Source: an uncultured Sphingomonadales bacterium
GTDB lineage: Bacteria; Pseudomonadota; Alphaproteobacteria; Sphingomonadales; Sphingomonadaceae
Length of the DNA: 64,000 nucleotides
Reading direction: 5' to 3'
Assembly: GCA_903832325.1 (NCBI GenBank)
Contig: CAILBC010000030.1
Span: 1 to 64,000, forward strand
Position 1 is the stretch's first letter. Every line of letters starts with the position of its first letter. The translations under genes were made by a program, and so were the position numbers. Below, piece after piece: positions 50,538-60,304 of this stretch. The notes beneath the pieces are model-generated. The model searched no databases. It was given only the letters and a program-made list of their open reading frames with translations, and was not told the origin of the DNA.

Positions 50538-52568
50538 ATGGCCGGACCCGACGCGGCAGATCAGCGGACCGTTTCCCTTGACGCCGCGCTGGCCCATGCT
50601 GCGGCGCTGCGCGGGCGCGATCCGCGCATGGCGCTGGCGCAGGCGCGCGAAATTCTCAATGCCGTGCCCGGGCACCCGCAGGCCATGCTGATCGAAGGGC
50701 AGGCGCTGCAACTGCTGGGCGATCTGCCCGCTGCGCGCGCCGTGCTGACCCGGCTGAGCGCGGAGCAGCCGCGTTCGGCAATGACCGCATTCGAACTGGC
50801 GATGGTCCACGGTGGCTTGGGCGAACACGATCTGGCTGCGGCCGCGCTGGAACGCGCGGTGGCGCTGAAGCCAGATCTGATGCCGGCGTGGCACGCGCTG
50901 CCCGTGGCGCTGCGCGCCGCCGGCCGCGAGGCAGAGGCGCGCCAGGCCGATCTGCGCGGCGTGGCTGCCGCGGCGCGCGATCCGCTGCTGGTCAAGGCGG
51001 CGATGGCGATGCATGCCAAGGACTTCCCCACGGCCGAGGCCATGCTGGATGACCGCATCCGGCTGGTGCCGCGTGATGCCGCGGCGATGCGGTTGCGCGG
51101 TGAAGTCGCCTGGCGGCAGGGGCAGCTGGATATTGCCGTCGATTTCCTGAAGCGCACGCTGGATATTGCCCCTGGCTTTGCCGCGGCGCGCGAATTGCTC
51201 GTGCGCATCGTGCAGATGGGCCACGATGTGGCCGGCGCGCTGGCCCATGCGACCATTCTGGTGGACGACGATCCCGAAAATCCGGGCCATGCGCTGTTGA
51301 AGGCATCGTTGCAGGTGCGGCTGGGCGAACAGGATGCTGCGGCCGAAATCTATCGCGGGCTGATCGCGCGCGGGGTGAAAAGCGCGCGGGTCTGGCTCAA
51401 TCTGGGCCACGTCGAAAAGACGCTGGGCAACCAGGCCGACAGCATCGCCGCCTATCGCAGCGCGCTCGAACTCGATGCCGCGCTGGGTGAGGCCTGGTGG
51501 AGCCTTGCCAATCTCAAGACCGTGAGCCTGACCGAGGCCGACATTGCCGCGATGCTGGGCGCACAAGGCGCGGTGGAAGACGATGAACAGGCCAGCCAGC
51601 TCCATTTTGCGCTGGGCAAGGCCTATGAAGACGCGGGCGACGCGCACCACAGTTTTGACCATTACACGCGTGCCAACGCGCTGCGGCGCAAGGATCTCGA
51701 TTACGACGGCGCGCGGATCGAGGACGGCGCGCGCGCGCACGCGGCGCTGTTCACCGCGCCGTTCTTTGCCGGCCACGCCGGGCATGGCTGCCAGGCCGAT
51801 GATCCGATCTTTGTGGTGGGCCTGCCGCGCGCCGGATCGACGCTGGTCGAACAGATCCTGTCGAGCCATTCGATGATCGAAGGCACGATGGAACTGCCCG
51901 ATCTGATGATGATCGGCGATCGGATCCATTCGCGCGTGGAAGACGGCGAATTCGCCAGCTTTGCCGATGTGATCCAATCGCTGTCACCCGCCGATCTCAA
52001 CCGGCTGGGCGAAGAATACCTCGATCGCACGCGCGTTCATCGCAAAGAGGGCAAGCCGCGCTTTATCGACAAGATGCCCAACAACTGGATGTACACCGGG
52101 CTGATCCGGCTGATCCTGCCCAAGGCGACGATCATCGATGCGCGGCGCCACCCGATGGGCTGCTGCTTTTCCGGGTGGAAGCAGTTTTTCGCGCGCGGGC
52201 AGCTGTTTACTTATGATCTGGACGAAATCGGCCGCTATTATCGCGCCTATGTCGGGCAGATGGCGGCGTTTGACCGCGAACTGCCGGGCAGCGTGCACCG
52301 TGTGATCTATGAACGCATGGTCGCCGATACCGAAGGCGAAGTGCGCCGCCTGCTGGACCATTGCGGCGTGCCGTTCGAAGATGGGTGCCTGGAATTCTAC
52401 CGCAACCGCCGTGCAGTGCGCACCGCCAGCTCTGAACAAGTGCGCCAGCCGATCTTTACCGACGGGGTTGACCACTGGCGCCTGTTCGAACCCTACCTTG
52501 GCCCCTTGCGCGATGCGCTGGGATCGGTGGAAACCGCTTATCCGGATGTGCCCGCCGATCTGGTGTAA
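50538..52568 (+). CDS. TPR-repeat sulfotransferase-family protein
   Basis: The product has 676 residues. About nine TPR-like helix pairs occupy residues 10-390 ('LAQAREILNAVPGHPQAMLIEGQALQLLGDLPAARAVLTRLS' is typical). The C-terminal sulfotransferase domain starts with the PAPS 5'-phosphosulphate loop 'FVVGLPRAGSTLVEQILSSH' (about residue 425) and continues with 'PRFIDKMPNNWMYTGLIRLILPKATIIDARRHP', the 3'-phosphate region. No signal or membrane segment is seen. Such genes often sit next to TonB receptors in sphingomonads, from memory. Substrate unknown; modification of a receptor or of an imported compound is only a guess. Confidence 0.88.
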   Translation: MAGPDAADQRTVSLDAALAHAAALRGRDPRMALAQAREILNAVPGHPQAMLIEGQALQLLGDLPAARAVLTRLSAEQPRSAMTAFELAMVHGGLGEHDLAAAALERAVALKPDLMPAWHALPVALRAAGREAEARQADLRGVAAAARDPLLVKAAMAMHAKDFPTAEAMLDDRIRLVPRDAAAMRLRGEVAWRQGQLDIAVDFLKRTLDIAPGFAAARELLVRIVQMGHDVAGALAHATILVDDDPENPGHALLKASLQVRLGEQDAAAEIYRGLIARGVKSARVWLNLGHVEKTLGNQADSIAAYRSALELDAALGEAWWSLANLKTVSLTEADIAAMLGAQGAVEDDEQASQLHFALGKAYEDAGDAHHSFDHYTRANALRRKDLDYDGARIEDGARAHAALFTAPFFAGHAGHGCQADDPIFVVGLPRAGSTLVEQILSSHSMIEGTMELPDLMMIGDRIHSRVEDGEFASFADVIQSLSPADLNRLGEEYLDRTRVHRKEGKPRFIDKMPNNWMYTGLIRLILPKATIIDARRHPMGCCFSGWKQFFARGQLFTYDLDEIGRYYRAYVGQMAAFDRELPGSVHRVIYERMVADTEGEVRRLLDHCGVPFEDGCLEFYRNRRAVRTASSEQVRQPIFTDGVDHWRLFEPYLGPLRDALGSVETAYPDVPADLV

Positions 52569-52569
52569 G

Positions 52570-52668
52570 ACCAACGTGCAGTGAGCTTGACTCACTGCAC
52601 GTTGGTATAAGCCCGCGCGGCGATTGAGCGTCACGTTGTGCGATGAGTTTCACTCATCGCACTTCCGT
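52570..52668. repeat. Double hairpin with conserved linker
   Basis: ACCAACGTGCAGTGAG pairs perfectly with CTCACTGCACGTTGGT (52570-52606, 16 bp, loop CTTGA). The linker ATAAGCCCGCGCGGCG (52607-52622) and TTGAGCG follow, then a second hairpin GTGCGATGAG/CTCATCGCAC (52638-52662). Same plan and same linker as 18196-18300. It begins one base after the sulfotransferase stop codon. Confidence 0.8.
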
Positions 52669-52753
52669 ATAAGGCTTTTGCGCCCTGCGAGCGGGCGGGG
52701 GTGACAGGCTGTCCGGCGCGGCGTTGGCCGGATGACCGCATAACGGCTCCAGC

Positions 52754-52890
52754 AAAATGCCGAAACAAAATGGGGGTCGGCGTTGCCGCCGGTCCCCCCA
52801 AAAATGCCGAAACAAAATGGGGGTCGGCGTTGCCGCCGGTCCCCCCAAAAATGCCGAAACAAAATGGGGGTCGGCGTTGCCGCCGGCCCC
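52754..52890. repeat. Three 47-bp repeats, each a strong hairpin
   Basis: Units start at 52754, 52801 and 52848 and are identical except at the end of the last. Each contains AAAATGCCGAAACAAAATGG and then an inverted repeat TGGGGG...CCCCCA around GGCGTTGCCGCC. The period is not a multiple of three, so it cannot be a coding repeat. Confidence 0.9.
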
Positions 52891-53607
52891 CACTGTCACT
52901 CGCCTTTGCTGCCCGGCATCCGTGCGGGGTGCCTGTCGTCCGCCCTGCCTTTTCGCGGTTGCCCGGGGCCTTGCGTGGCGCAAGCCCGTGCGTGCCGCTG
53001 CCGGCCTGGCAGTCGGTTTGCCCCCCGGCCGTCCAGTCGTCCTTTGCAGGGTGCGATCGGTGCGGCCCGGTTCCGGTGCTGGCCCCCGGTGCCCGCCTGC
53101 TTGCGCAAGGCTGGTCCCTGGCACCCGCTCCGGCGGGTGTAACCTTCGCCCTTGTGCATTGCCGGCGCGGTCTGGCTGGCGCCGCTCCCGGTTGGGCGCA
53201 CATCCCGTTTGCAAGGGGCGCCTGCCGGACGGTCATCCCGCCTTGATCGTGCCGGCCCCGCACCCGGGGAAGGCGCGGATATCGCCCGTTTGACGCCTCG
53301 CAGGCTTTACAGTCTCCGCCGCCGGAAAGATCGCTCTTTCCGGGCCGGGTGCCGCAGGCAGACCCGCCAGTGTCATTCGCGTGATACCCTCCCGGTCATC
53401 GCCTTGCCGCGCGCCTTCGCTCGATGGATCGCATCCAAAGATGCGAACCATCAGGTCGGTTTGCCTGCAAAGTCCGGTGAGCCGGTGCGAGATCAAAAAA
53501 TCCGCTTTGCAATCAGGTGTTTGCCTGGTTGCTTGACGGGTTTTTGTGCTCCCGATGACCAGAAGCTGCGCCTCTGACCCGAGTCGATCAAGCCAAAATC
53601 TGCGAAG

Positions 53608-53640
53608 TTATCCACAAGCCGCGATCTTGCCGGTGGACAA
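53608..53640. other. DnaA-type box with a weaker neighbour
   Basis: TTATCCACA (53608-53616) is a perfect DnaA 9-mer. TTGTCCACC on the other strand (53632-53640) differs from it at two positions. One strong box in an AT-richer gap is suggestive but not an origin on its own. Confidence 0.35.
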
Positions 53641-53715
53641 CTTTGCAAGTGTTTGACGCGGATTTGAATTGTGATTCCGGGCGCTGGCGCAGGGCCGAAA
53701 TCGCTATCCCCTTTA

Positions 53716-53741
53716 AGCCCCGCCCCCTGATGGGGCGGGCT
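53716..53741 (-). terminator. Hairpin after argG
   Basis: AGCCCGCCCC and GGGGCGGGGCT pair with one bulged base around the loop ATCAG. It lies about 30 bp after the argG stop codon. It lacks a good T-run. Confidence 0.5.
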
Positions 53742-53769
53742 GAAAGCGGAAGGGCATTTGCAGCGCGCC

Positions 53770-54984
<1,215 letters not shown>

Positions 54985-55015
54985 GGGCGACTCCGCGTGA
55001 AACAGGGGCAAACGA

Positions 55016-56449
55016 TCAGGGCGCGCGGGTATCAGGGGTGGATGCCATGTGCAACCCGCGCGCAACCGGCGCGCGCAGCCCCGCCTGCGCCATCCGCGCC
55101 CTCAGGGCCGGCAGCCGCACCGCCAGATTGCCCGCGCGCAAGGCATAGCTGATCAACAGCGCCAGCCAGACCCCGCTATCGGCAAAGGGCCGCAGCGCAA
55201 AGTCACAGGCGAGATAGGCCAGCATCGAAATCAGCGCGGCATTGCGCAGCGCGCGGCCCTCGGTGGCGCCGATGAACACCCCGTCGAGCAGCCAGGCGGG
55301 CGCACCGATCAACGGCACAACCGCGGCAAAGGGCAGATAGGCCAGCGCCGTGGCGCGCACGTGCGGATCGGTGGTGATCGCCGCCACGCCCCAGGGGCCG
55401 GCCAGTACAAACAGCACGCTCAGCCCGGCACCGCCGATCGCGGCAAATTCCCCGGTCAGCCGCAGCGCCCGGTCGAACGTGCCGCGCGATCCGCTGCCGA
55501 TGGCATGGCCCACGCGTTCTTCGGCAGTCAGCGCAAAGGCATCGAGCACGAATGCGGCAATCGCGACAAACTGCATCAGCACGTGGTTGGCGGCCAGCGT
55601 GGTTGCGCCCAGCCGCGCCCCGGCATTGGCAAACCAGGTGAACAGGATCAGCAGCGCCACCGTGCGGATCATCAGATCGCGATTGACCACAAACAGCCGC
55701 GCCAGCCGGTCGCGCGCCATTACGGCAGCAAGGCCGGTGCGGCGGAGCAGCGCCCGCGGGCGCGCCCCGCCGGGCCCCAGCGCCAGCCCCAGCCCGATCG
55801 CCAGCGCCAGCCATTCCGCCGCCGCCGTGCCCAGCCCGACGCCCCGCGCACCCAGCCCGAAATGCCACACCAGCGTGGTATCGAGCGCCACGTTGATCGC
55901 GTTCATCGCCAATTGCAGCACCAGCGCCAGCCGCGTCTGGCGCCGCCCGATCAGCCAGCCATTCACGGCAAACCCGGCCAGCGCCGCCGGCGCCCCGTAA
56001 AACCGCGCCGCCACGAATGCCCGCGCCGGCACCGCCACCGCACCGCCCGGGGGCAGCGCCAGAAAGCCCACCGCCATGATCGGCCCGGTCAACAGCATCA
56101 GCACCGCCCCGATGGCCAGGCCCATGACCACCCCGCGGATCAGCAGCGCATCGACTTCATCGCGTTCGCCCGCGCCCGATGCCTGCGCCACCAGCCCCGA
56201 CAGCCCCATGCGCAGAAACCCGAAGCTCCAGAACACCATGTCGATCACCGCCGCGCCCATTGCCACCCCGGCCAGGGCCCCCCCGCCCAGTGTCACCCCG
56301 CTCAGGGCCGCCGCGCTGCCGCTGCGCCCGATGATCAGCGTATCGACCAGCCCGACCAACGGCACCGAAGCCTGCCCGATCATGATCGGCCAGGCCTGCG
56401 CGATAACGGCGCGCCGGGTCAGGGTATGCGGGGCATGGGGCAGGGGCAT
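55016..56449 (-). CDS. MATE-family efflux transporter
   Basis: The product has 477 residues and twelve predicted helices. The first half begins '[44 protein letters not shown]', the usual MATE opening; the second half has '[37 protein letters not shown]', matching DinF-like members. It should extrude an organic cation or toxic compound by sodium or proton exchange. ATG 56449 is used; open frame far upstream in the same frame overlaps the divergent protease gene and is not coding. It may share a transcript with argG, 31 bp downstream. Confidence 0.92.
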   Translation of the reverse strand: MPLPHAPHTLTRRAVIAQAWPIMIGQASVPLVGLVDTLIIGRSGSAAALSGVTLGGGALAGVAMGAAVIDMVFWSFGFLRMGLSGLVAQASGAGERDEVDALLIRGVVMGLAIGAVLMLLTGPIMAVGFLALPPGGAVAVPARAFVAARFYGAPAALAGFAVNGWLIGRRQTRLALVLQLAMNAINVALDTTLVWHFGLGARGVGLGTAAAEWLALAIGLGLALGPGGARPRALLRRTGLAAVMARDRLARLFVVNRDLMIRTVALLILFTWFANAGARLGATTLAANHVLMQFVAIAAFVLDAFALTAEERVGHAIGSGSRGTFDRALRLTGEFAAIGGAGLSVLFVLAGPWGVAAITTDPHVRATALAYLPFAAVVPLIGAPAWLLDGVFIGATEGRALRNAALISMLAYLACDFALRPFADSGVWLALLISYALRAGNLAVRLPALRARMAQAGLRAPVARGLHMASTPDTRAP

Positions 56450-56617
56450 CGTCGCCAGCCATCCCGCCTTGAGCGCCTGCGCGCAAGCCCCCTTCGGCAA
56501 AGGCCTGTGGCTACGGATGTGCTTAAATCCGATGTTAAGCCTTTGGCCCGGGCAACTCGTTAAGTCTTGGCCGTCATTGCTGCGGATGTTGCCATCCCTG
56601 GGACAAGGGCGGTTCGC

Positions 56618-58843
56618 ATGCCATTCAACACCAATACTGCCACCTGGACTTCGGCCGATTACAAGGCCGCCACCGCTGCGCAAGTCGCCACGCTGACCAC
56701 GGCGCAAGTCGCGGCGATGGCGCATGCCGACTGGCTGACGCCGGCGGCCTTTGGCGGGTTTTCCGCAGCGCAAGTGGCGGCGGTGTCGATCAGCTGGAAC
56801 TGGATGAGCGCGGCGCAGATCAACGCGATCACGCCGGCGGCGCTGGCCGGGCTGTCGGCCACTGCGATTGCGCAATTGAGCGCCACGACCGTTTCGGGGC
56901 TGGATGCCGGGCATCTTGCCGCGCTGGGCACGGCGCAGATTGCGGCCTTTGCTTCGGCCCAGATCCGCGCGCTGGGTGGGGCGCAGATTGCCGCGCTGAC
57001 CGCGGCGCAGATTGCGGCGCTGAAAATTGCGCAGATCGACCTGTTTACCGCCGCGCAGATTGGCGCGCTGGGCGCAAAGCAGGTGGCCGCGCTGACCACG
57101 GCGCAACTGGCCACGCTGTCGGCGGCGCAAGTGGCCGGCATTGGCGCGGCAGGCGCGGCGGGGTTGACCACGGCACAGCTCGCGGCGCTGGGCATGGCGA
57201 TCCGGGGGCTGGGCACGGCGGCCATCGCGGCGCTGGCGCCGGCGACGATTGGCGCGCTGACCGGGTGGCAATTGGCCGACCTGACTGTGGCGCAGATCGG
57301 TGCGCTGACCACCGGGCAGATCATCACGCTGACCGCGGCGAAAGTAGCGCGGCTGTCGCCCGGGCAATTGCAGGCGCTGGGCATCAAGGTTCAGGCTTTC
57401 GTGCCCGCGGCGCTGGCCGGGCTGGGCCAGGCCGGGCTGCTGGCGGTCTATACCCGGCTTTCCGCGTCGCAACTGGCGGCGCTGTCGGCGGCGCAGGCCG
57501 CGGAAGTTGCCCTGGCCAAATCGGTTCTCGCCACGCTCATCGGGCCGGCCACGGCGGGCGGGCTCACTTCTGCCGGGCTGCTCGCGCCGGTTACCGCGCT
57601 GATCGCCTCGGGCCAATCGCTGTTCAGCTATCAGGGGCTGCTCTCCGTGCTGAAAGCCGCCGGCGGCGCAATCGGGACCGGCGGGCTGACGGCGGCGCAA
57701 CTGGCCGATCTGAAAACGCTGGCCAAGGCGGTGGGCACGGTTACGGGCACCGGATCGTATCTGGCCGGGGTGCTGGGCGCGCTGGTCAATGGCAATGCCG
57801 CCAATGCCACATGGACCGGGGGCGCCATGGCGACCACGCCCCTGGGCAATCTGGCCGTGGGCAGCACTGCCACGCAGTTTACGGAACTGCTGGGCAAATG
57901 GTTTCTCGGCACCGATTTGCCAAGCTGGTCCACCACCAGCGCAACGGTCTGGACCACGCGGACAGGCGATCTGTTCGGCACGGCAGGGCCGGTTTCCACC
58001 GATCCGGTGCAGGGCGGCATCGGCGATTGCTATCTGATCGCCGCAATGGTCGAAGTGGCGAAGGATCAGCCCGGGCTGATCGCATCGATGTTCACCGACA
58101 ACGGCAATGGCACAGTCGGCGTGCGGATGTATGCGCCGGGGGGCAAACCGGTCTATTTCACCGTGAATGGACAAGTTCCGGCCAATGGCTGGACTGCGGG
58201 CACCGCAAACGGATCGCTGTGGACCACGCTGCTGGAAAAGGCCTTTGTCGCCTGGCGCAACGAAGTGCACGGCAATGCCTATACGTATGATGCGATCAAT
58301 GGCGGCTGGTCCGACGGGCTGACCGCGATCACCGGAAAGGCGGGCACCAACTACATCAGCGCCTATACCGCATCGCAGACCGCATGGGACACGACGGTGA
58401 AAAACGCGGTGATCGCCGCGTTGCAGGCCGGGCAGGAAGTGCTGTTCGGATCGTTTATCGATGACAAGGACGCCGCCAACGGCAAGACCGACCTTGTCAG
58501 CGATCACGAATTCGCGGTGACCGGGTTCGACACCGCTACCGGGAATTTCATCCTGCAAAATCCATGGGGTGCGGCCGGCGGATCAAGCTGGAACGGCGTA
58601 TTCGAACAAAGCATCGATCAACTGTGGGGCGGCACCACCGGCAACGGCGCCTCCAGCGGGTTCATCGTTGCCAAGGGAACATCGCCTGCGGGCGCAACCT
58701 CGGCTGCCTATGCCGCAGCGCAACTGGCGCAGGCGATTGCCGCCACGCCGCAATCGGCGGGCACACTGCTGCCCGGCAGCCTGATGACGGCGGCGCAAGG
58801 CAACGGGCCGGGCGTGCTTCACCTTGCCGCACACGCGGCCTGA
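56618..58843 (+). CDS. Calpain-type (C2) cysteine protease with decapeptide repeats
   Basis: The product has 741 residues. ATG 56618 follows AAGGG. Residues 10-320 are about 25 ten-residue repeats of the type 'LTTAQIAALT', predicted helical, Ala-rich and without cysteine. A linker follows (320-450), then a calpain catalytic domain: Cys471 in 'GGIGDCYLIAAM', His630 in 'SDHEFAVTGF' and Asn648 in 'ILQNPWGAAGG', with C-H and H-N distances (159, 18) close to animal calpains (157, 24). No signal peptide, no RTX repeats and no calcium EF-hand are visible. Role unknown; the repeat may be a scaffold or surface-attachment module. Confidence 0.85.
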   Translation: MPFNTNTATWTSADYKAATAAQVATLTTAQVAAMAHADWLTPAAFGGFSAAQVAAVSISWNWMSAAQINAITPAALAGLSATAIAQLSATTVSGLDAGHLAALGTAQIAAFASAQIRALGGAQIAALTAAQIAALKIAQIDLFTAAQIGALGAKQVAALTTAQLATLSAAQVAGIGAAGAAGLTTAQLAALGMAIRGLGTAAIAALAPATIGALTGWQLADLTVAQIGALTTGQIITLTAAKVARLSPGQLQALGIKVQAFVPAALAGLGQAGLLAVYTRLSASQLAALSAAQAAEVALAKSVLATLIGPATAGGLTSAGLLAPVTALIASGQSLFSYQGLLSVLKAAGGAIGTGGLTAAQLADLKTLAKAVGTVTGTGSYLAGVLGALVNGNAANATWTGGAMATTPLGNLAVGSTATQFTELLGKWFLGTDLPSWSTTSATVWTTRTGDLFGTAGPVSTDPVQGGIGDCYLIAAMVEVAKDQPGLIASMFTDNGNGTVGVRMYAPGGKPVYFTVNGQVPANGWTAGTANGSLWTTLLEKAFVAWRNEVHGNAYTYDAINGGWSDGLTAITGKAGTNYISAYTASQTAWDTTVKNAVIAALQAGQEVLFGSFIDDKDAANGKTDLVSDHEFAVTGFDTATGNFILQNPWGAAGGSSWNGVFEQSIDQLWGGTTGNGASSGFIVAKGTSPAGATSAAYAAAQLAQAIAATPQSAGTLLPGSLMTAAQGNGPGVLHLAAHAA

Positions 58844-59097
58844 TCGGGGTTCCATAGCCTGTGCCGCGCAATCGCGGGGCCCGGGAACACGGCGCACCAG
58901 GGCGGGTGCGCTGCGCCGCATCATTCGATTGGACGGCCCCGGCTGCGGCGTGTAGGGCCTTGGCCAACGTCAGCTTGCGGGTCCAGTCGCTGGCGGCAGA
59001 GGGCCAATCGTGCTCTCGCTTGCATCGAAAGCGTGGCTCATGGTCCTTCTTTTTGCATTTCCGCCCTGTTGGCATACCGGATTTGCCCCTGCCGGAG

Positions 59098-59733
59098 ATG
59101 CCTTGGCCGGATTTTGGCGTGCCTGATCGCGCGGGGGCACTGGCGGCTGCGGCAAACGGGGGCGATCGCGCGCCGGCGCAGGCGCGTGCCTTTGCGGCGG
59201 CGCATGCGGCCATGGCCGCGGGGTGCCGGTTCCTGATCGCGCGGGCAGACCGGCCGGTGGGGGTTCCGGCGATCCGCCAGCCGCATCGCGGCGTGGCGAT
59301 GCGCCGCGCGGGCAATTGCCTGCGCGAACTCGATCGCATGCTGGTGGTGCTGATCGATGCCAGTGGCCATGGCGATGGTGCGCCGCCGCGGGTGCACGGG
59401 GTCTATGCGCGTGATGGCGATGCCGCGCACAAATTGCACCGGATTGCGGCGCTGCGGCGCCATTTTGCACACGATGCGCCGCGTTTGCGCGCCATCGGGC
59501 GGCTGCGCGCGATGGCCTGCGGCGATATGGCGGTTGAAGCCGGCAGCCGGCCCCAGGTTGATCTGGCCGTGGCCACGCGCGGACTGGCGCATGCCGATGA
59601 TACCGCGGTCAACGCCATGGTCATCGGCGATGCCGCATTGGGCGCGATTGCCGAATTCTACCTGGTGCTCGCCGATCGCATGCGCGCGGTCTGCGCGGGC
59701 ACACCGCGCGGCGCAGTGGCACTGACCGACTGA
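59098..59733 (+). CDS. Hypothetical protein
   Basis: The product has 211 residues from ATG 59098. The frame is open upstream to 58861 but that part has no coding character. It is Ala/Arg-rich and soluble, without signal or membrane helix. Recognisable stretches are 'AAGCRFLIARADRPVGVPAI', 'AGNCLRELDRMLVVLIDASGHGDG' and 'LHRIAALRRHFAHDAPRLRAIGRLRAM'. I do not recognise the family with certainty; it resembles small conserved proteins of unknown function in sphingomonads. Neighbours (calpain-like protease, cyclopropane synthase) do not suggest a role. Confidence 0.6.
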   Translation: MPWPDFGVPDRAGALAAAANGGDRAPAQARAFAAAHAAMAAGCRFLIARADRPVGVPAIRQPHRGVAMRRAGNCLRELDRMLVVLIDASGHGDGAPPRVHGVYARDGDAAHKLHRIAALRRHFAHDAPRLRAIGRLRAMACGDMAVEAGSRPQVDLAVATRGLAHADDTAVNAMVIGDAALGAIAEFYLVLADRMRAVCAGTPRGAVALTD

Positions 59734-60304
59734 GCGCAGGCAAAAACCGGCAGCAGTGTTCCGGCAGCAGTGTTACGGCTGCAGTGTTACGGTTGGGGAT
59801 AGCGGTATCATGCTCCTTCATTCGTCGCCCCCGGCTGGGATGCGATGACGGTTCGTGCAACACGCAGCGGGCCCGCGCGTGGGCGCGGCCCCATGCTACG
59901 CCGGGTGGGCGGGTCGGGATCGCATGCGAATCCCGACGGATAGCAGCTGCACCGACAACCCCTGCCTGGTGCAACCCTCCGGAGCTATGGCCAATCCGCC
60001 TGTCGCCTGTTTCGTCTTCGCACCACGGGATCCGGGGACAGGTGGTCCCGTTGCAGTGACAAGGCGGAGTGAAACAGGGACTTTGCCTTAGGGCATCTCC
60101 AGATCAGTGGAGATCGGACCGACTGGCGCATGGCCCGCGCCGGAATGGTGCGCGGCCGCTGCGGCTAACGCACTGGAACGCAATGCTTAATACATTTTAC
60201 TTAGCGCCGCGCCGAAATGGATCAAACTCGGGTGCAGTGCAACAGGCAGCGCCAGGCCCCGGCGCGGGTTTTGCGCGGCCGGCGGGATATCCTGCCCAAC
60301 GGGT
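59734..60304. other. Gene-free 570-bp region
   Basis: It contains a 14-bp repeat (59747-59788), a strong hairpin GTCGGGAT...ATCCCGAC enclosing CGCATGCG (59913-59937), and a moderately structured GC-rich segment to 60110. No tRNA, known riboswitch core or convincing ORF was found. An AT-rich patch, AATACATTTTACTTAG (60188-60203), could be promoter DNA. Confidence 0.5.
59747..59788. repeat. Three 14-bp tandem repeats
   Basis: CCGGCAGCAGTGTT (59747, 59761) and ACGGCTGCAGTGTT (59775) follow each other directly, 13 bp after the stop codon of the hypothetical gene. Confidence 0.85.

Larger units (their letters stand above)
52569..53769. other. Gene-free 1.2-kb region
   Basis: Between the convergent sulfotransferase and argG genes. 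It holds the hairpin pair at 52570-52668, three 47-bp repeats at 52754-52890, a GC-rich stretch to 53300 without coding character, an AT-richer stretch 53500-53660 with one perfect DnaA-type box, and a terminator-like hairpin at 53716. Frames that are open here (for example minus 52631-53263) have no codon bias and run through the repeats. Confidence 0.65.

Noticed and set aside
52754..52890. Possible CRISPR array
   Set aside because: The three units are contiguous with no variable spacers and no cas genes are present.
52631..53263. Minus-strand open frame across the 47-bp repeats
   Set aside because: The repeat period of 47 shifts frame, so the same DNA would be read in three frames; composition is not coding.
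53500..53769. Replication origin near argG
   Set aside because: Only one perfect DnaA box and no dnaA, parAB or hemE-type origin neighbours.
56450..58558. Upstream extension of the MATE frame on the minus strand (over 700 codons)
   Set aside because: It is antisense to the calpain-like gene with repeats of Arg/Cys/Gln-rich sequence; MATE homology starts at 56449.
59860..60110. Cobalamin, TPP, glycine or SAM riboswitch; SRP or 6S RNA
   Set aside because: No conserved core of any of these could be matched on either strand.
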